The position numbers and the translations under genes are program-made. From assembly GCF_007745175.1 (NCBI RefSeq), contig NZ_CP036271.1, positions 3,670,314-3,734,313 of the forward strand: 64,000 nt of DNA, written 5' to 3'. Below the pieces are notes generated by a model. It saw only the letters and a list, made by a program, of their open reading frames with translations, had not been told where the DNA came from and made no database searches. Shown here one piece after another: positions 27,590-36,186 of the stretch. Positions within the stretch are counted from its first letter, which is position 1. Each line of letters opens with the position of its first letter. The stretch is from Caulifigura coniformis. Lineage in GTDB: Bacteria > Planctomycetota > Planctomycetia > Planctomycetales > Planctomycetaceae.

Positions 27590-28570
27590 ATGATTCGGTT
27601 CGGACTTCTCGGCTGTGGACGCATCGTCGCCAGGGGACTGATTCCTGGAATCACTGGCTCCACGACGGCCGAATTGACGGCCCTCGCCAGTGAACGCCCC
27701 GGCGTGGCCGAAGAATGGGCCCGCACGCACGGCGCGAAGAAATTCTATACCTCGTACGAAGAAGTGCTCGCCGACCCCGAGATCGATGCGGTCTACGTCC
27801 CCACGACCGGCGACACCCACGCGAAATGGACGATCGCGGCCGCCGAAGCGAAGAAGCATGTCCTCTGCGAGAAACCGCTCGCTCTCGATGTGGCCCAGGC
27901 CGAGGAGATGGCCGCAGCGTGCCGCCAGCACGGCGTCATCCTTCAGGAAGCGTTCATGTGGCGGCATCACCCGCGCATCAAGCAGTCGCTGAAGATGGTG
28001 CAGGAGGGAGACATCGGACCGTTGCGTCTCATCGTCGCCAGCTTCTCCTTCGACATCGATCGCAGCGACTGGCGGCTCCGTCCCGAGCGGGGCGGGGGAG
28101 CGATGTGGGACGTCGGCTGCTACGGCGTGAACGCCGCCCGCCTGTTCGCCGGGGCCGAGCCGACCGACATCCTCGCCAACGCCCACTGGGCCGACACGGG
28201 CGTCGATATGACGATGCAGATGGCGCTGCGGTTCCCCAGCGACGTGCTGGCCAATATCGACTGCAGTTTCGAGGCCCCGTTCCGCTGCCGGCTCGAACTG
28301 GTCGGTGAGAAAGGACGCATCGTCCTTGAAGAGGCCTTTCTGCCCACAGAGAAATCGGTCATTCACGTGGAGCGCGGGACCGACACGGGTGGCCTCGCCG
28401 AACGGGGCCTGCAGGCGGTTTCCGTTCCTGCCCAGGATCAGTACGTCGCCCAGGTCGAAGATTTCTGCGCGTCGATCCGGGCCGGAAAGCTGTTGGCCCC
28501 CGGGGAAGATGGCGTTGCCAACATGCGGGTCCTGGAAGCGGCCCTCAATGACGCCAGAAGCCGCCGTTGA
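27590..28570 (+). CDS. Gfo/Idh/MocA-family oxidoreductase
   Basis: 326 residues from ATG 27590. The Rossmann dinucleotide site is FGLLGCGRIVARG (4-16). The family's EKP motif appears as CEKPLALDVAQAEEM, and the catalytic-domain region includes EAFMWRHHPRIKQ and WDVGCYGVNAARLFAG (the D..CY/HxxD/N-like segment). Members use NAD(P) to oxidise or reduce sugars, inositols and related compounds. No Tat signal is present at this start, unlike many secreted planctomycete paralogues, so it is cytoplasmic. It is divergent from the kinase gene across about 125 bases. The substrate is unknown. Confidence 0.92.
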   Translation: MIRFGLLGCGRIVARGLIPGITGSTTAELTALASERPGVAEEWARTHGAKKFYTSYEEVLADPEIDAVYVPTTGDTHAKWTIAAAEAKKHVLCEKPLALDVAQAEEMAAACRQHGVILQEAFMWRHHPRIKQSLKMVQEGDIGPLRLIVASFSFDIDRSDWRLRPERGGGAMWDVGCYGVNAARLFAGAEPTDILANAHWADTGVDMTMQMALRFPSDVLANIDCSFEAPFRCRLELVGEKGRIVLEEAFLPTEKSVIHVERGTDTGGLAERGLQAVSVPAQDQYVAQVEDFCASIRAGKLLAPGEDGVANMRVLEAALNDARSRR

Positions 28571-28696
28571 ACGGCATCGCGCAGGCGTGATGCAGACAAG
28601 GGCGGGACGCGAGGCGGGAGAATCCGCCGGAGCGAATGCGACCGGCCTTCAGCGCCGGCACCGGGTTCCGTCCGCGCGAATCCGCCGGGACGGAAC

Positions 28697-28729
28697 AAAA
28701 AAACGCCACGCGATCAAAGCGCGCGGCGT
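28697..28729 (-). terminator. Intrinsic terminator for the DUF6800-like gene
   Basis: Read on the minus strand, a ten-pair GC-rich stem (arms 28720-28729 and 28703-28712, one G.U pair) with a seven-base loop runs into seven T residues (28697-28703). It lies about 45 bases past the stop at 28774. Confidence 0.88.
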
Positions 28730-28773
28730 CATTCCAAGCGTTCATCGCGGCGACGAGGTCGCCGCGAGACTCA

Positions 28774-28953
28774 TTACTTCGCAGCGGGAGCGGCTTCGAA
28801 CTCGACGAACGGGCTCACCCGGCGGGCCTTCGCGAAGATTGTCTTCTTCTCGTTCTCGAGCTTTGCAGCGCCAAACTTCGTGCGCAGCTTCTTCAGCTTC
28901 GCCCGGCGAGTGCGCTTGCGGGCCAATTCGCGATTGCGTTCCGTACGCCCCAT
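28774..28953 (-). CDS. DUF6800-like small basic protein
   Basis: 59 residues from ATG 28953 to TAA 28774-28776. The N-terminal half is extremely basic ([20 protein letters not shown]), followed by [19 protein letters not shown] and an end reading [18 protein letters not shown]. The MGRTER..EL.R...R opening and the ARRVSPFV segment fit a small planctomycete family I associate with DUF6800. The charge suggests binding to RNA, ribosomes or DNA, but nothing proves it. A purine-rich GAGACGAAG lies just before the start and a strong terminator follows, which supports a real monocistronic gene. Confidence 0.8.
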   Translation of the reverse strand: MGRTERNRELARKRTRRAKLKKLRTKFGAAKLENEKKTIFAKARRVSPFVEFEAAPAAK

Positions 28954-29084
28954 TGTCTTCGTCTCAAAAGTGAAATGCGGTGGAAACCGCGAAAACTACC
29001 CGGACGACCATCGCCGGTCAACAGTAACGCCGTAGGACTTCTAGCTTTAGCTTGTTCTCGTACCCGTCGAACATCGCGATGGGC

Positions 29085-30587
29085 TCACCGCACCGCAGCC
29101 AGGGCGGCATCCCAGACAGACTGGCCCGCCACGAACAGGCCGAGCGTCGCGACCGCACACAGCGACCCGGCCACCCAGGCGGGAAGATTCGGACGGGGCG
29201 GCAACTCGGGCCCAGTGGCCGGTTGCAGATACATCACCCCGATCAGCCGCAGGTAGTACCAGGCGGCGATCGCGGCATTGATCATCATGAAAATTGACAC
29301 CCAGTACCCGGTCGTGGTCGCATTCGACCACAGGGCCAGGAACAGGTTGAATTTCCCGAGGAAGCCTGCCGTCGGCGGCAGGCCCGCAAGGCTCAGCAGG
29401 AAAAAGGCCAGCAGGAACGCAGCCATCGGGCTGGTGCTGGAAAGCCCCGCCAGTTCATCCGACGTCTTGATCGACTCGCCGCTGCGGGCGGCGGCCAGCA
29501 GGATCGCAAAGGCGCCGATCGTCATCGCGCCATAGGCGATCAGGTAGAACAGCAGGGCGGCTCCACCGGGAGTTGCCCCGGCGTCGCCCCAGCCCGCCAC
29601 AAGGCCGGACATCATATAGCCGGCCTGGGCCACGCTGGAATACGCGAGGAGGCGGTGCAGGTTGGTCTGACGCAGGGCCATCAGGTTTCCGACGAACATC
29701 GTCAGCACGGCGAAGGCCGCCAGCATCATCTGCCAGAAGCTCATCCACGACCCCGGAAGCAGGGCCGCAGGGGGGAGGGCCGGAAGGAACGTCAGCCGCC
29801 ACAGGGCGGTGAAGCCGACGACCTTCGGAACGAACGACAGCAGGGCCGCCATGAACGTCGGCGAACCCTGGAACACGTCCGGAGCGTAGAAATGGAACGG
29901 AACTGCGGTGATTCGGAAGCCGAGCCCCGCGATCACGAACGGCACGGCCAGCAGCAGAAACGGCGAGGAAGCGGTCGTCGCCTCGCCCAGCGCCCGCTGA
30001 ACGGTCACCAGCGAAGTCGATCCGGTCGCTCCATACGCCATGGCGAAGCCGTACAGCAGCATTCCTGAAGAGAACACGCTCAGCAGGAAGTATTTGACGG
30101 TGGCTTCCTGGGCAGCTGGGCTGCGTTTCGGCAGGTACAGCAGCACATAGGTCGGAATACTGACCAGTTCCAGCCCCAGGAACAGCGAAATCAGGTCGTT
30201 TGACGCGGCGGTGATATTCACGCCTGCCAGGATCATCAGCAGGCAGGCGTGGCACTCGGCGGCGACCGAATCGTCGACCTGGTTCCACGCGATGAGGATC
30301 AGGATGGCGCCGAGCACAAGTGAGACGCCTCTCACCGTCCACGCCAGGCCGTCAATCAGGAACGGTCCGCTGGCCGCCTCGCTGATCTCGGTCCCACCCA
30401 TCAGGTAGCACGCGAACGCCACCGCGAAAACCGACAGGAAGCCCCACTTGTGACGGCTTCCTTCGGCGGCTTTCCCGTTCGAGGGCGTCAGGAATGGCGC
30501 CGCAAGAAACATCACGCAGGCCGTGCCAATCAGCACGGCCTCGGGCAGGATCAGTTTGTAAGCCGCTTGAAGACTCTCGATGTCCAT
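29085..30587 (-). CDS. nuoN: NADH-quinone oxidoreductase subunit N
   Basis: 500 residues from ATG 30587, with about 14 membrane segments. It matches the antiporter-like NuoN of complex I: the proton-channel helices contain the discontinuous SLFLGLELVSIPTYVLLYLPKRS block with its key Glu, TVKYFLLSVFSSGMLLYG with Lys, and RLLAYSSVAQAGYMMSGLVAG. It translocates protons in the membrane arm. Normally nuoN is the last gene of nuoA-N, after nuoM. Here the gene upstream is a 99-residue unknown and the next is on the other strand, so this nuoN is detached from any visible nuo cluster. Confidence 0.95.
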   Translation of the reverse strand: MDIESLQAAYKLILPEAVLIGTACVMFLAAPFLTPSNGKAAEGSRHKWGFLSVFAVAFACYLMGGTEISEAASGPFLIDGLAWTVRGVSLVLGAILILIAWNQVDDSVAAECHACLLMILAGVNITAASNDLISLFLGLELVSIPTYVLLYLPKRSPAAQEATVKYFLLSVFSSGMLLYGFAMAYGATGSTSLVTVQRALGEATTASSPFLLLAVPFVIAGLGFRITAVPFHFYAPDVFQGSPTFMAALLSFVPKVVGFTALWRLTFLPALPPAALLPGSWMSFWQMMLAAFAVLTMFVGNLMALRQTNLHRLLAYSSVAQAGYMMSGLVAGWGDAGATPGGAALLFYLIAYGAMTIGAFAILLAAARSGESIKTSDELAGLSSTSPMAAFLLAFFLLSLAGLPPTAGFLGKFNLFLALWSNATTTGYWVSIFMMINAAIAAWYYLRLIGVMYLQPATGPELPPRPNLPAWVAGSLCAVATLGLFVAGQSVWDAALAAVR

Positions 30588-30734
30588 GACGTCCCGTCGC
30601 TGGCGCGCTTCCGCGCCTTCGCCTCAGTTCGTGCGACGGCCGCGCAAGTCCAACGGCGCGGCCTGTCCGCAAGGTCCGCGAAGGCTAATGGAGCGCTCAC
30701 ATCAAGGAAAGCCAACGGCACGGTTTGCGCGGAT

Positions 30735-31034
30735 TTACGCGGCAGTCGCCATCGGAATCTCGAAGCGGTTCTTCAACTGAACTTTCAGGAACCGCTCTCC
30801 CCGGGCGTCGTAGAAGTAGACCATGTTGGGGTCGGAAGCCCACACCGCCGACAACCGGATGCTCCTGGGCCCTCGAATCGTGAACTGCAGGCCGCACGGC
30901 GCGCCGTACAGGACGAGCGGAGTTTCGCTCATCAGGAATTGCTCGCGAACAAGGCTCTCCTTGTCACACAGCGTGGTGTGAATGAAGCCTCGCAGAGCGT
31001 CGAGGGTCTCGATGGTAGAGGTCTGTTCCGTCAT
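30735..31034 (-). CDS. Conserved hypothetical protein, 99 residues
   Basis: Translation from ATG 31034 gives TEQTSTIETLDALRGFIHTTLCDKESL. A beta-rich part follows (FLMSETPLVLYGAPCGLQFTIRGPRSIRLSAVW, NMVYFYDARGERFLKVQL). GGGAATT sits directly before the start. The arrangement of an N-terminal helix plus a small beta domain, with no signal or membrane segment, suggests a soluble cytoplasmic protein. It is upstream of nuoN on the same strand with about 150 bases between. I do not recognise a named family. Open frame upstream of the ATG (to 31232) looks non-coding. Confidence 0.65.
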   Translation of the reverse strand: MTEQTSTIETLDALRGFIHTTLCDKESLVREQFLMSETPLVLYGAPCGLQFTIRGPRSIRLSAVWASDPNMVYFYDARGERFLKVQLKNRFEIPMATAA

Positions 31035-31471
31035 AATTCCCGGCACGCTGGGATCGGTTCCGTCCGACACGTCCGCTCTTATCGGACGGCCGGCGAAGAG
31101 ACCTTCGTGAAGTTCCGCGGCGCTCGGACGATCGCGCGCGCCGGTGCGACGGAAACATCCCTTCCTGCCGGAACCGTCCGCACGACCCGCCGCCGGCGAT
31201 TCTCCGTCCTGCCCTGCAGGCAGTTCCCGCATTCAGTCCGATCGCCGGTGTTCCGTCTGCAGAGGGTTTTCTGCTTTTCTGAGCCAATTCGGGAACCCGG
31301 GATGGCGAATCGCTTCGGATGGCCTGCACCCGTGGGAACGGTGCGTCGACGCGTCGCGGGCCTCGCCGCCTGTAGCACCGCATCGAAAACCTGATACCCT
31401 GCACGGAACGCGCCCGTGCGCGTTCACTTCGCTCCAAATCTCCGGCCGGATCGGCCGTCAGGCCTGAATTC
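31035..31471. other. Divergent intergenic region upstream of the pseudouridine synthase
   Basis: About 437 bases between divergent genes. I see no tRNA-like fold, repeat or credible gene here, only short imperfect GC-rich inverted repeats. It must carry promoters for both sides. Confidence 0.4.
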
Positions 31472-32635
31472 ATGGACTCCTCGGAAACTCCCGCGCGGCC
31501 GCGCATTCGCCTTCAGCGTTTTCTCGCCTCTTGCGGTTTAGGCTCAAGACGCGCCTGCGAAGAGTTCATCACGGAGGGCCGAATCACAGTCGACGGGCAG
31601 ACCGTCTCCGAACTCGGGGCCACGGTCGACCCCTCCAGCCAGACGATCGCCCTCGACGGCGAACGACTGAGAATGGAGCGGAAAAAGTACTACGTCCTCC
31701 ACAAGCCCCCGGGGTACCTGTGCACCAATTCCGACCCGTCCGGACGTCGCAAGGCAATTGACCTGCTTCCCGCGGAAGGCCCCCGTCTGTTCACCGTCGG
31801 GCGTCTCGACGAAAACAGCACGGGCCTCCTCGTGGTGACCAATGACGGCGATCTGGCCGAAAAGCTGGCCCATCCCCGGAACCAGATCTTCCGCACCTAT
31901 CAGATTCAGGTTGCAGGACACCCGACCAGCGCCGTTTACGAGTCGCTGAAAGAGGGGCTCCGATTCGCAGAGGGCCGGTTTCGCGTCCGGGCGATCAAGT
32001 CGCTCAAGAAGGTGGGGCAGAGCACCTGGCTGGAAGTCGTTCTTTCCGAAGGACACAACCGCGAAGTCCGTCGGCTCTTCGCCCGTGTCGGCCACAAGGT
32101 GCTCAAGCTGTCCCGAGTTTCGTTCGGGCCCATTCGCCTGGGCAAGCTGAAGATGGGCGAATTCCGGGACCTCAGCGTTCAGGAAGTCGAAGCGCTGCAT
32201 GGGATCCTCGCGAATGTTCGCGAACGAGGCCCCGGGCCCGACTCCGGACAGGGACGCGATCGGCGGGAAGGATCGGGGCCAAAGCCGGCGTTTGAATCGA
32301 AAGGGCCGGCCCGGAAACGCTCGGCTTTCTCGAAGGACCGCCAGCGCTCTCCGTTCCCCGGCAAGACACGAACAGAATCGGGCGAGCAGGCGCGACCCAG
32401 TTTCGGTGAACGCGGACGACCGTCCGGCGTCGGCAAGGGACGCCGGACCGCGGCCGACAAGGCGCGCCGCGAAATCAGCGATCGAGGTCGCCCGTCCAGT
32501 GAGGGCAAGGGCCGCGATGCGGCGGGCGAGAAGAAGTTCGCTCCGACTGCACGTCCCAAGTCCGGAAAGCGTCCTTCCTTCCGGCCGAAAGCGGCCGGCG
32601 GCGGCCGCCCCCGCTCGAAAAAGCCTCGCCGCTGA
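31472..32635 (+). CDS. rluB: RluB/RsuA-type 23S rRNA pseudouridine synthase with long basic tail
   Basis: 387 residues from ATG 31472. Residues 1-70 form an S4 RNA-binding domain (RLQRFLASCGLGSRRACEEFITEGRITVDG). The synthase domain follows with the catalytic motif GRLDENSTGLLVVTNDG, Asp being the nucleophile, and EGHNREVRRLFARVGHKVLKL. After about residue 250 comes a ~135-residue low-complexity tail rich in Arg, Lys, Gly, Ser and Pro (RGRPSSEGKGR-like repeats). The core isomerises uridine in 23S rRNA; the tail probably adds non-specific RNA affinity. Such tails occur in RluB but this one is long. Confidence 0.93.
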   Translation: MDSSETPARPRIRLQRFLASCGLGSRRACEEFITEGRITVDGQTVSELGATVDPSSQTIALDGERLRMERKKYYVLHKPPGYLCTNSDPSGRRKAIDLLPAEGPRLFTVGRLDENSTGLLVVTNDGDLAEKLAHPRNQIFRTYQIQVAGHPTSAVYESLKEGLRFAEGRFRVRAIKSLKKVGQSTWLEVVLSEGHNREVRRLFARVGHKVLKLSRVSFGPIRLGKLKMGEFRDLSVQEVEALHGILANVRERGPGPDSGQGRDRREGSGPKPAFESKGPARKRSAFSKDRQRSPFPGKTRTESGEQARPSFGERGRPSGVGKGRRTAADKARREISDRGRPSSEGKGRDAAGEKKFAPTARPKSGKRPSFRPKAAGGGRPRSKKPRR

Positions 32636-32771
32636 GTCGATCGAGCATCGTTACGGGAGGCTCCTTCCAGACGGTCCACCGTCCCTTTCTTCGCTTCCGC
32701 CGGGAACCTTCCGGCGGACACAATGCGTCTCACACGAAGTTCAGAACGGCGTTGTCTCCAGGAGGCGCATC

Positions 32772-34205
32772 GTGAATCTTCGAGCAGGGGCGGCCGGACT
32801 GGCCTTGGCGATCATTGCGTCGTGCGGCGCGGCGCATGCGAGAGCGGGTGAGAGTCAGTCGGACGCGGCGACCTTTGCGTCGGACATGATTTCGCTCGCC
32901 GATCTCCTCGCGAAGCACCACTACGAGCCCCCCGCCAGACAGCAGGTGGTTCTGATTGCTGCGAGGGCCTTGTACAAGGCTCGCGACCTGACGCCTCCCG
33001 CAGACCTGTCTGACAGGTGTTCGGCCGCGACATCCGAACACGAGATGCATGCCATTCTCAAAGCGGCCTGCGGGGAAAAGTTCGTGATCGATGGCGAGAC
33101 GCGATCGGCGGTGGCCCAGGCTCTCGAAGCGTGTGTCCCCGGTGGTCTCCAGTTGCTCTCGAAAAAGGCCGACGTGGCTCAGCGTCAGCTGGCGGAGAAC
33201 CGGTACGTTGGTGTCGGGATTGCCACGCGGTTGGACGACCAACGCGAAATGCAGGTCGCCTCGATCATGCCGAATGGGCCGATGGATCGGGCCGGCGTCC
33301 GGGAGGGAACCGTTGTTCGCACCATTGATGGATGGGCCACGAAAAGCCAGCGGATTGAGGAATGTGTCGAACGGCTCCGCGGCCCGGAGGGGACTTCGGT
33401 CGAACTGATGATTCGACGTCCCGGCTCGGATCAGGACGAACCGCTCACGCTGATTCGCGGCGTCGTGCCGCAGACGCTGCTGGAGAGCACGATCGAAGAG
33501 GAAGGCGGTCGCCGGATCGCGGTCCTGACCCTGAAACAACTCGGCGGTTCCGTTCCCCATGAACTCGGGAAGCTGGCCGAAAAAGAACGTGATCTCGATG
33601 GCATCGTCCTCGACCTGCGGGAAGTGCAGGGGCCCGCGCACTACGCGATCCTGCTCGCCGATCAGTTTCTGGACGGCGGTGAGATGGGCTGCGTCTGCAA
33701 AAGGGATCAAAAAACTCCGCTCCGCGCGGAAGCAGGAGAGCTGTTCGCAGATGTGCCGATCGCGATTGCGGCGGATCCCTCTTCGGCGGGCAGCGCAGGG
33801 TGGCTTGCCACTGTTCTGATGGAACGGAAGAGGGCTAAAGTATTCGGCCAGCATGGAGATCGGCCCAATCTCGATTTCGATTCCTTTGCGCTCCGGAGTG
33901 GAACCCAGGCCGCGGCTTTCGCGACCAGACTGCTGGAGAGTCCTGGAAGCTCCCGGACACTGGTCGTTTCCGAGACGACTCAAAAGACACCTCCGGAAAC
34001 AGTGTCGGCGAAACACTTCTCGGAGAGACCGCCGATTTGGCCAACACCGCCGAAGAGTCCAACCGATGTGGCTCGGCAGGTGTTCAATGGAATGGCGCGG
34101 CAGGTGATCGCGTCACAGCCAGACCGAGGAACCTACGGCTTTGACCGTGGCCCTGTCGTGATCGCGAAGGAATACCTTCGATCGCTGCCGGCCAGAAAGA
34201 AATAG
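32772..34205 (+). CDS. Secreted S41/PDZ protease-like protein lacking catalytic residues
   Basis: 477 residues from GTG 32772, chosen because GGAGG lies six bases upstream. A signal peptide (about 1-26) leads to a helical region, a PDZ domain (about 145-225; YVGVGIATRLDD, VASIMPNGPMDRAGVREGTVVRTIDG) and a tail-specific-protease fold (IAVLTLKQLGG, LDGIVLDLRE). The nucleophile strand reads ADPSSAGSAGWLATVL, where the family has H-S-A-S-A-S-E; the serine position appears to be Gly340. The lysine segment (G-K-G) is GQHGDRP, so Lys is absent too. It is probably a pseudoprotease that binds peptides. The stop lies six bases before the sigma factor start, so the pair is likely co-transcribed. Confidence 0.8.
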   Translation: MNLRAGAAGLALAIIASCGAAHARAGESQSDAATFASDMISLADLLAKHHYEPPARQQVVLIAARALYKARDLTPPADLSDRCSAATSEHEMHAILKAACGEKFVIDGETRSAVAQALEACVPGGLQLLSKKADVAQRQLAENRYVGVGIATRLDDQREMQVASIMPNGPMDRAGVREGTVVRTIDGWATKSQRIEECVERLRGPEGTSVELMIRRPGSDQDEPLTLIRGVVPQTLLESTIEEEGGRRIAVLTLKQLGGSVPHELGKLAEKERDLDGIVLDLREVQGPAHYAILLADQFLDGGEMGCVCKRDQKTPLRAEAGELFADVPIAIAADPSSAGSAGWLATVLMERKRAKVFGQHGDRPNLDFDSFALRSGTQAAAFATRLLESPGSSRTLVVSETTQKTPPETVSAKHFSERPPIWPTPPKSPTDVARQVFNGMARQVIASQPDRGTYGFDRGPVVIAKEYLRSLPARKK

Positions 34206-34211
34206 CGGACT

Positions 34212-34829
34212 GTGAGCTACGACAAGTCAACGTCCTCGATCCTTGCTCCACTCCTCGCGAAAGCCCGCGCCGGCGACTCTGCCGCCCGCGACGAGCTTTT
34301 CACGCGTTGCCGCAGCTACGTGAACCTCGTCGCCCGGACCCAGGTCGAAAGTTGGATGCGCCAGAAGGTGGACGCGTCGGACCTCGTGCAGCAGACGATG
34401 CTTGAGGCCTATCGCGGCTTCCCGCAGTTTGATGGCGGAACTGAAGGGGAGTGGCTCGCGTGGCTGAGGAAGATCCTGTCCCACAACACCCAGGATTTCA
34501 TCCGCCGCATGCGGACCGAAAAACGCGGCGGCGCGAAAGAAGTTCCGCTTCAGGCCGGCAGCGACTCGGAGGGCTTCTTCCACGATCCTGCCAGCCCGGA
34601 TGAGACGCCCAGTCAGATGCTCAGCGGCCGCGAACGCGAGATTGCGCTGGCGCAGGCGATCGAGCGGCTTCCCGAGGACTATCAGGAAGTCATCCTCCTG
34701 AGAAACCTGCAACGCCTCCCGTTTGACGATGTCGCCGAACGGATGGGCCGCACTCGCGGCGCCGTCCAGATGCTCTGGGCCCGCGCCATCCAGAAGCTCA
34801 CAGACGAACTCGGCTCCGAATCGACCTGA
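34212..34829 (+). CDS. ECF sigma factor, Planctomycetaceae-type
   Basis: 205 residues from GTG 34212. Region 2 spans about 15-100 (AGDSAARDELFTRCRSYVNLVAR, DASDLVQQTMLEAYRGFPQF, WLAWLRKILSHNTQDFIRR). Region 4 begins near 145 (LAQAIERLPEDYQEVILLRNLQRLPFDDVAERMGRTRGAVQMLWARAIQKL). This is the sigma-70 subfamily typical of planctomycetes (TIGR02984-like). No anti-sigma gene follows; instead the upstream neighbour is a secreted pseudoprotease six bases away, which could be part of its signalling path. Its regulon cannot be predicted here. Confidence 0.92.
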   Translation: MSYDKSTSSILAPLLAKARAGDSAARDELFTRCRSYVNLVARTQVESWMRQKVDASDLVQQTMLEAYRGFPQFDGGTEGEWLAWLRKILSHNTQDFIRRMRTEKRGGAKEVPLQAGSDSEGFFHDPASPDETPSQMLSGREREIALAQAIERLPEDYQEVILLRNLQRLPFDDVAERMGRTRGAVQMLWARAIQKLTDELGSEST

Positions 34830-34870
34830 ACGGAGTGGTCGAACGCCGCCTCCGGTCGGAGCTCAGGACA

Positions 34871-35291
34871 CGTCCTGCCCCAATCCCCACCCGCCAAAGC
34901 ACTTCCGAGTACCGAGTACCGAGTACCGAGTACCGGCCCCCCTCGCGCAACCGCCCCCGTCATGATGGAGGACCTATGAACACATCCACCATCAACCTGT
35001 CGTCAAACACCCCGGCCCGGCCGGCTCCCTGTCCGCACCACCCACGCTCTGCCGAACCCTCCGCAAGACTTCAGGGGGAGGAAAGAGGGCGAGGAGTACA
35101 GTACCACCCACACAACGCGCCCTCCTCGCTCCCTCGGCGTCGAATACCTCCGCAGTTTCCCCAGTCCCCGCCCGAGCCTGCGAACTCCGCGCACGGCTGG
35201 TCGCGGTTTCAAGATGGGCCAGTTCGTCGTTGCCGCCAAATGACTTGCGGTGACGAGAGATGACCGAATTGTGAAAAAGTGACTCGCCCTG
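34871..35291 (+). repeat. ~410-bp dispersed repeat, copy 1, with embedded small ORF
   Basis: This stretch matches the reverse complement of 42921-43330 over nearly its whole length, with scattered substitutions and small indels. Inside is a well-spaced GGAGG (34967-34971) and an ATG at 34976. The open frame to 35263 begins MNTSTINLSSNTPARPAPC, 95 residues. A GCGAGGAG/CTCCTCGC stem (35089-35096, 35122-35129) sits in the middle. Four tandem CGAGTAC units (34906-34933) are an insertion unique to this copy. A two-base length difference between copies (near 35070) shifts the reading frame, so only the first ~30 codons are shared as protein. It is not a known insertion sequence. Confidence 0.85.
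34906..34933 (+). repeat. Tandem CGAGTAC x4
   Basis: Four perfect head-to-tail copies of the heptamer inside repeat copy 1. The inverted copy near 43.3 kb has one plain ACTTCCG-like stretch instead, so the array arose after the copies separated. Confidence 0.9.
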
Positions 35292-35361
35292 GTTCTCGAC
35301 ACCGACCGATTCCGGCCGTCCCGGCGGCCTGCTAACCTGCGACGCCCGAACGAGACCTGCA

Positions 35362-36144
35362 TTGCAAGACACGCTTTCCAAAATCGTCGCTCATAAGCGC
35401 ACTGAAATCGCGGCCGCAAAGGCGCGAACGCCGCTGGCGGAACTTCGCGCCCGTCTTGCGGATGCCCCCCCGGTCCGGGATTTCGTCGCGGGACTGAAGA
35501 CGAAGAACTCCGTTGCCCTGATCGCTGAAGTGAAGAAGGCCTCCCCTTCGGCCGGCCTGATCCGCGCCGACTTCGACCCGGTTGCGATCGCCAGGACCTA
35601 CGAACAGGGCGGGGCAAACTGTCTCAGCGTGCTGACGGACGAACACTTCTTTCAGGGCCACCTCGACTTCCTGGTGGCGATTCGCCGCGAAGTCGGAATT
35701 CCGGTCCTCCGCAAAGACTTCATCCTCGATGCCTACCAGGTCCTCGAGGCCCGGGCCTCCGGGGCCGACGCCGTTCTGCTGATTGCGGAGTGCCTTCCCG
35801 GGCAGGAGCTTGCCGACCTGCACGCGGCGATTCTTGATCACGGCATGACGCCTCTGGTCGAACTGTACGATGCCGAGAATCTCGACCGCGTGCTGGCGCT
35901 GAATCCAAAGCTCGTCGGAGTCAACAATCGCGATCTGCGAACGTTCGTGACCGATATCGCTCACGCCGTCCGGCTGCATGAGCGGGTTCCCTCGACGATT
36001 CCGTTTGTCGCCGAAAGCGGAATCAGGACAGCCGCCGATGTCGCGCGGTTGCGGGCGGCCGGCATCGACGCCATGCTCGTCGGCGAATCGCTCATGCGGC
36101 AGCCCGATCTCGCCAAGGCGGTCGGCGATCTGCTCAGCCAGTAG
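35362..36144 (+). CDS. trpC: Indole-3-glycerol phosphate synthase
   Basis: 260 residues from TTG 35362. The TIM-barrel signature of TrpC is complete: LSKIVAHKRTEIAAAK at the start, ALIAEVKKASPSAGLIRADFDP (the catalytic Lys in E-V-K-K-A-S-P-S), CLSVLTDEHFFQG, PVLRKDFILDAYQVLEARASGAD, LVGVNNRDLRTFVTD and VAESGIRTAADV. It closes the indole ring of tryptophan from CdRP. The gene stands alone, with no other trp gene visible, which is common in planctomycetes. The start region follows repeat copy 1 directly, so its promoter may lie within or just after that repeat. Confidence 0.96.
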   Translation: MQDTLSKIVAHKRTEIAAAKARTPLAELRARLADAPPVRDFVAGLKTKNSVALIAEVKKASPSAGLIRADFDPVAIARTYEQGGANCLSVLTDEHFFQGHLDFLVAIRREVGIPVLRKDFILDAYQVLEARASGADAVLLIAECLPGQELADLHAAILDHGMTPLVELYDAENLDRVLALNPKLVGVNNRDLRTFVTDIAHAVRLHERVPSTIPFVAESGIRTAADVARLRAAGIDAMLVGESLMRQPDLAKAVGDLLSQ

Positions 36145-36186
36145 GAGGACAGGCTTCGGCCTGTCGAACATCATCAGGAGTCAGTT

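Noticed and set aside
31035-31471. Possible tRNA or small RNA in the divergent gap
   Set aside because: I could not find a cloverleaf, a T-loop motif or a terminator here.
34906-34933. Tandem heptamers considered as a CRISPR or origin iteron
   Set aside because: Units are only seven bases with no spacers and no dnaA boxes or cas genes; it is a simple tandem repeat.
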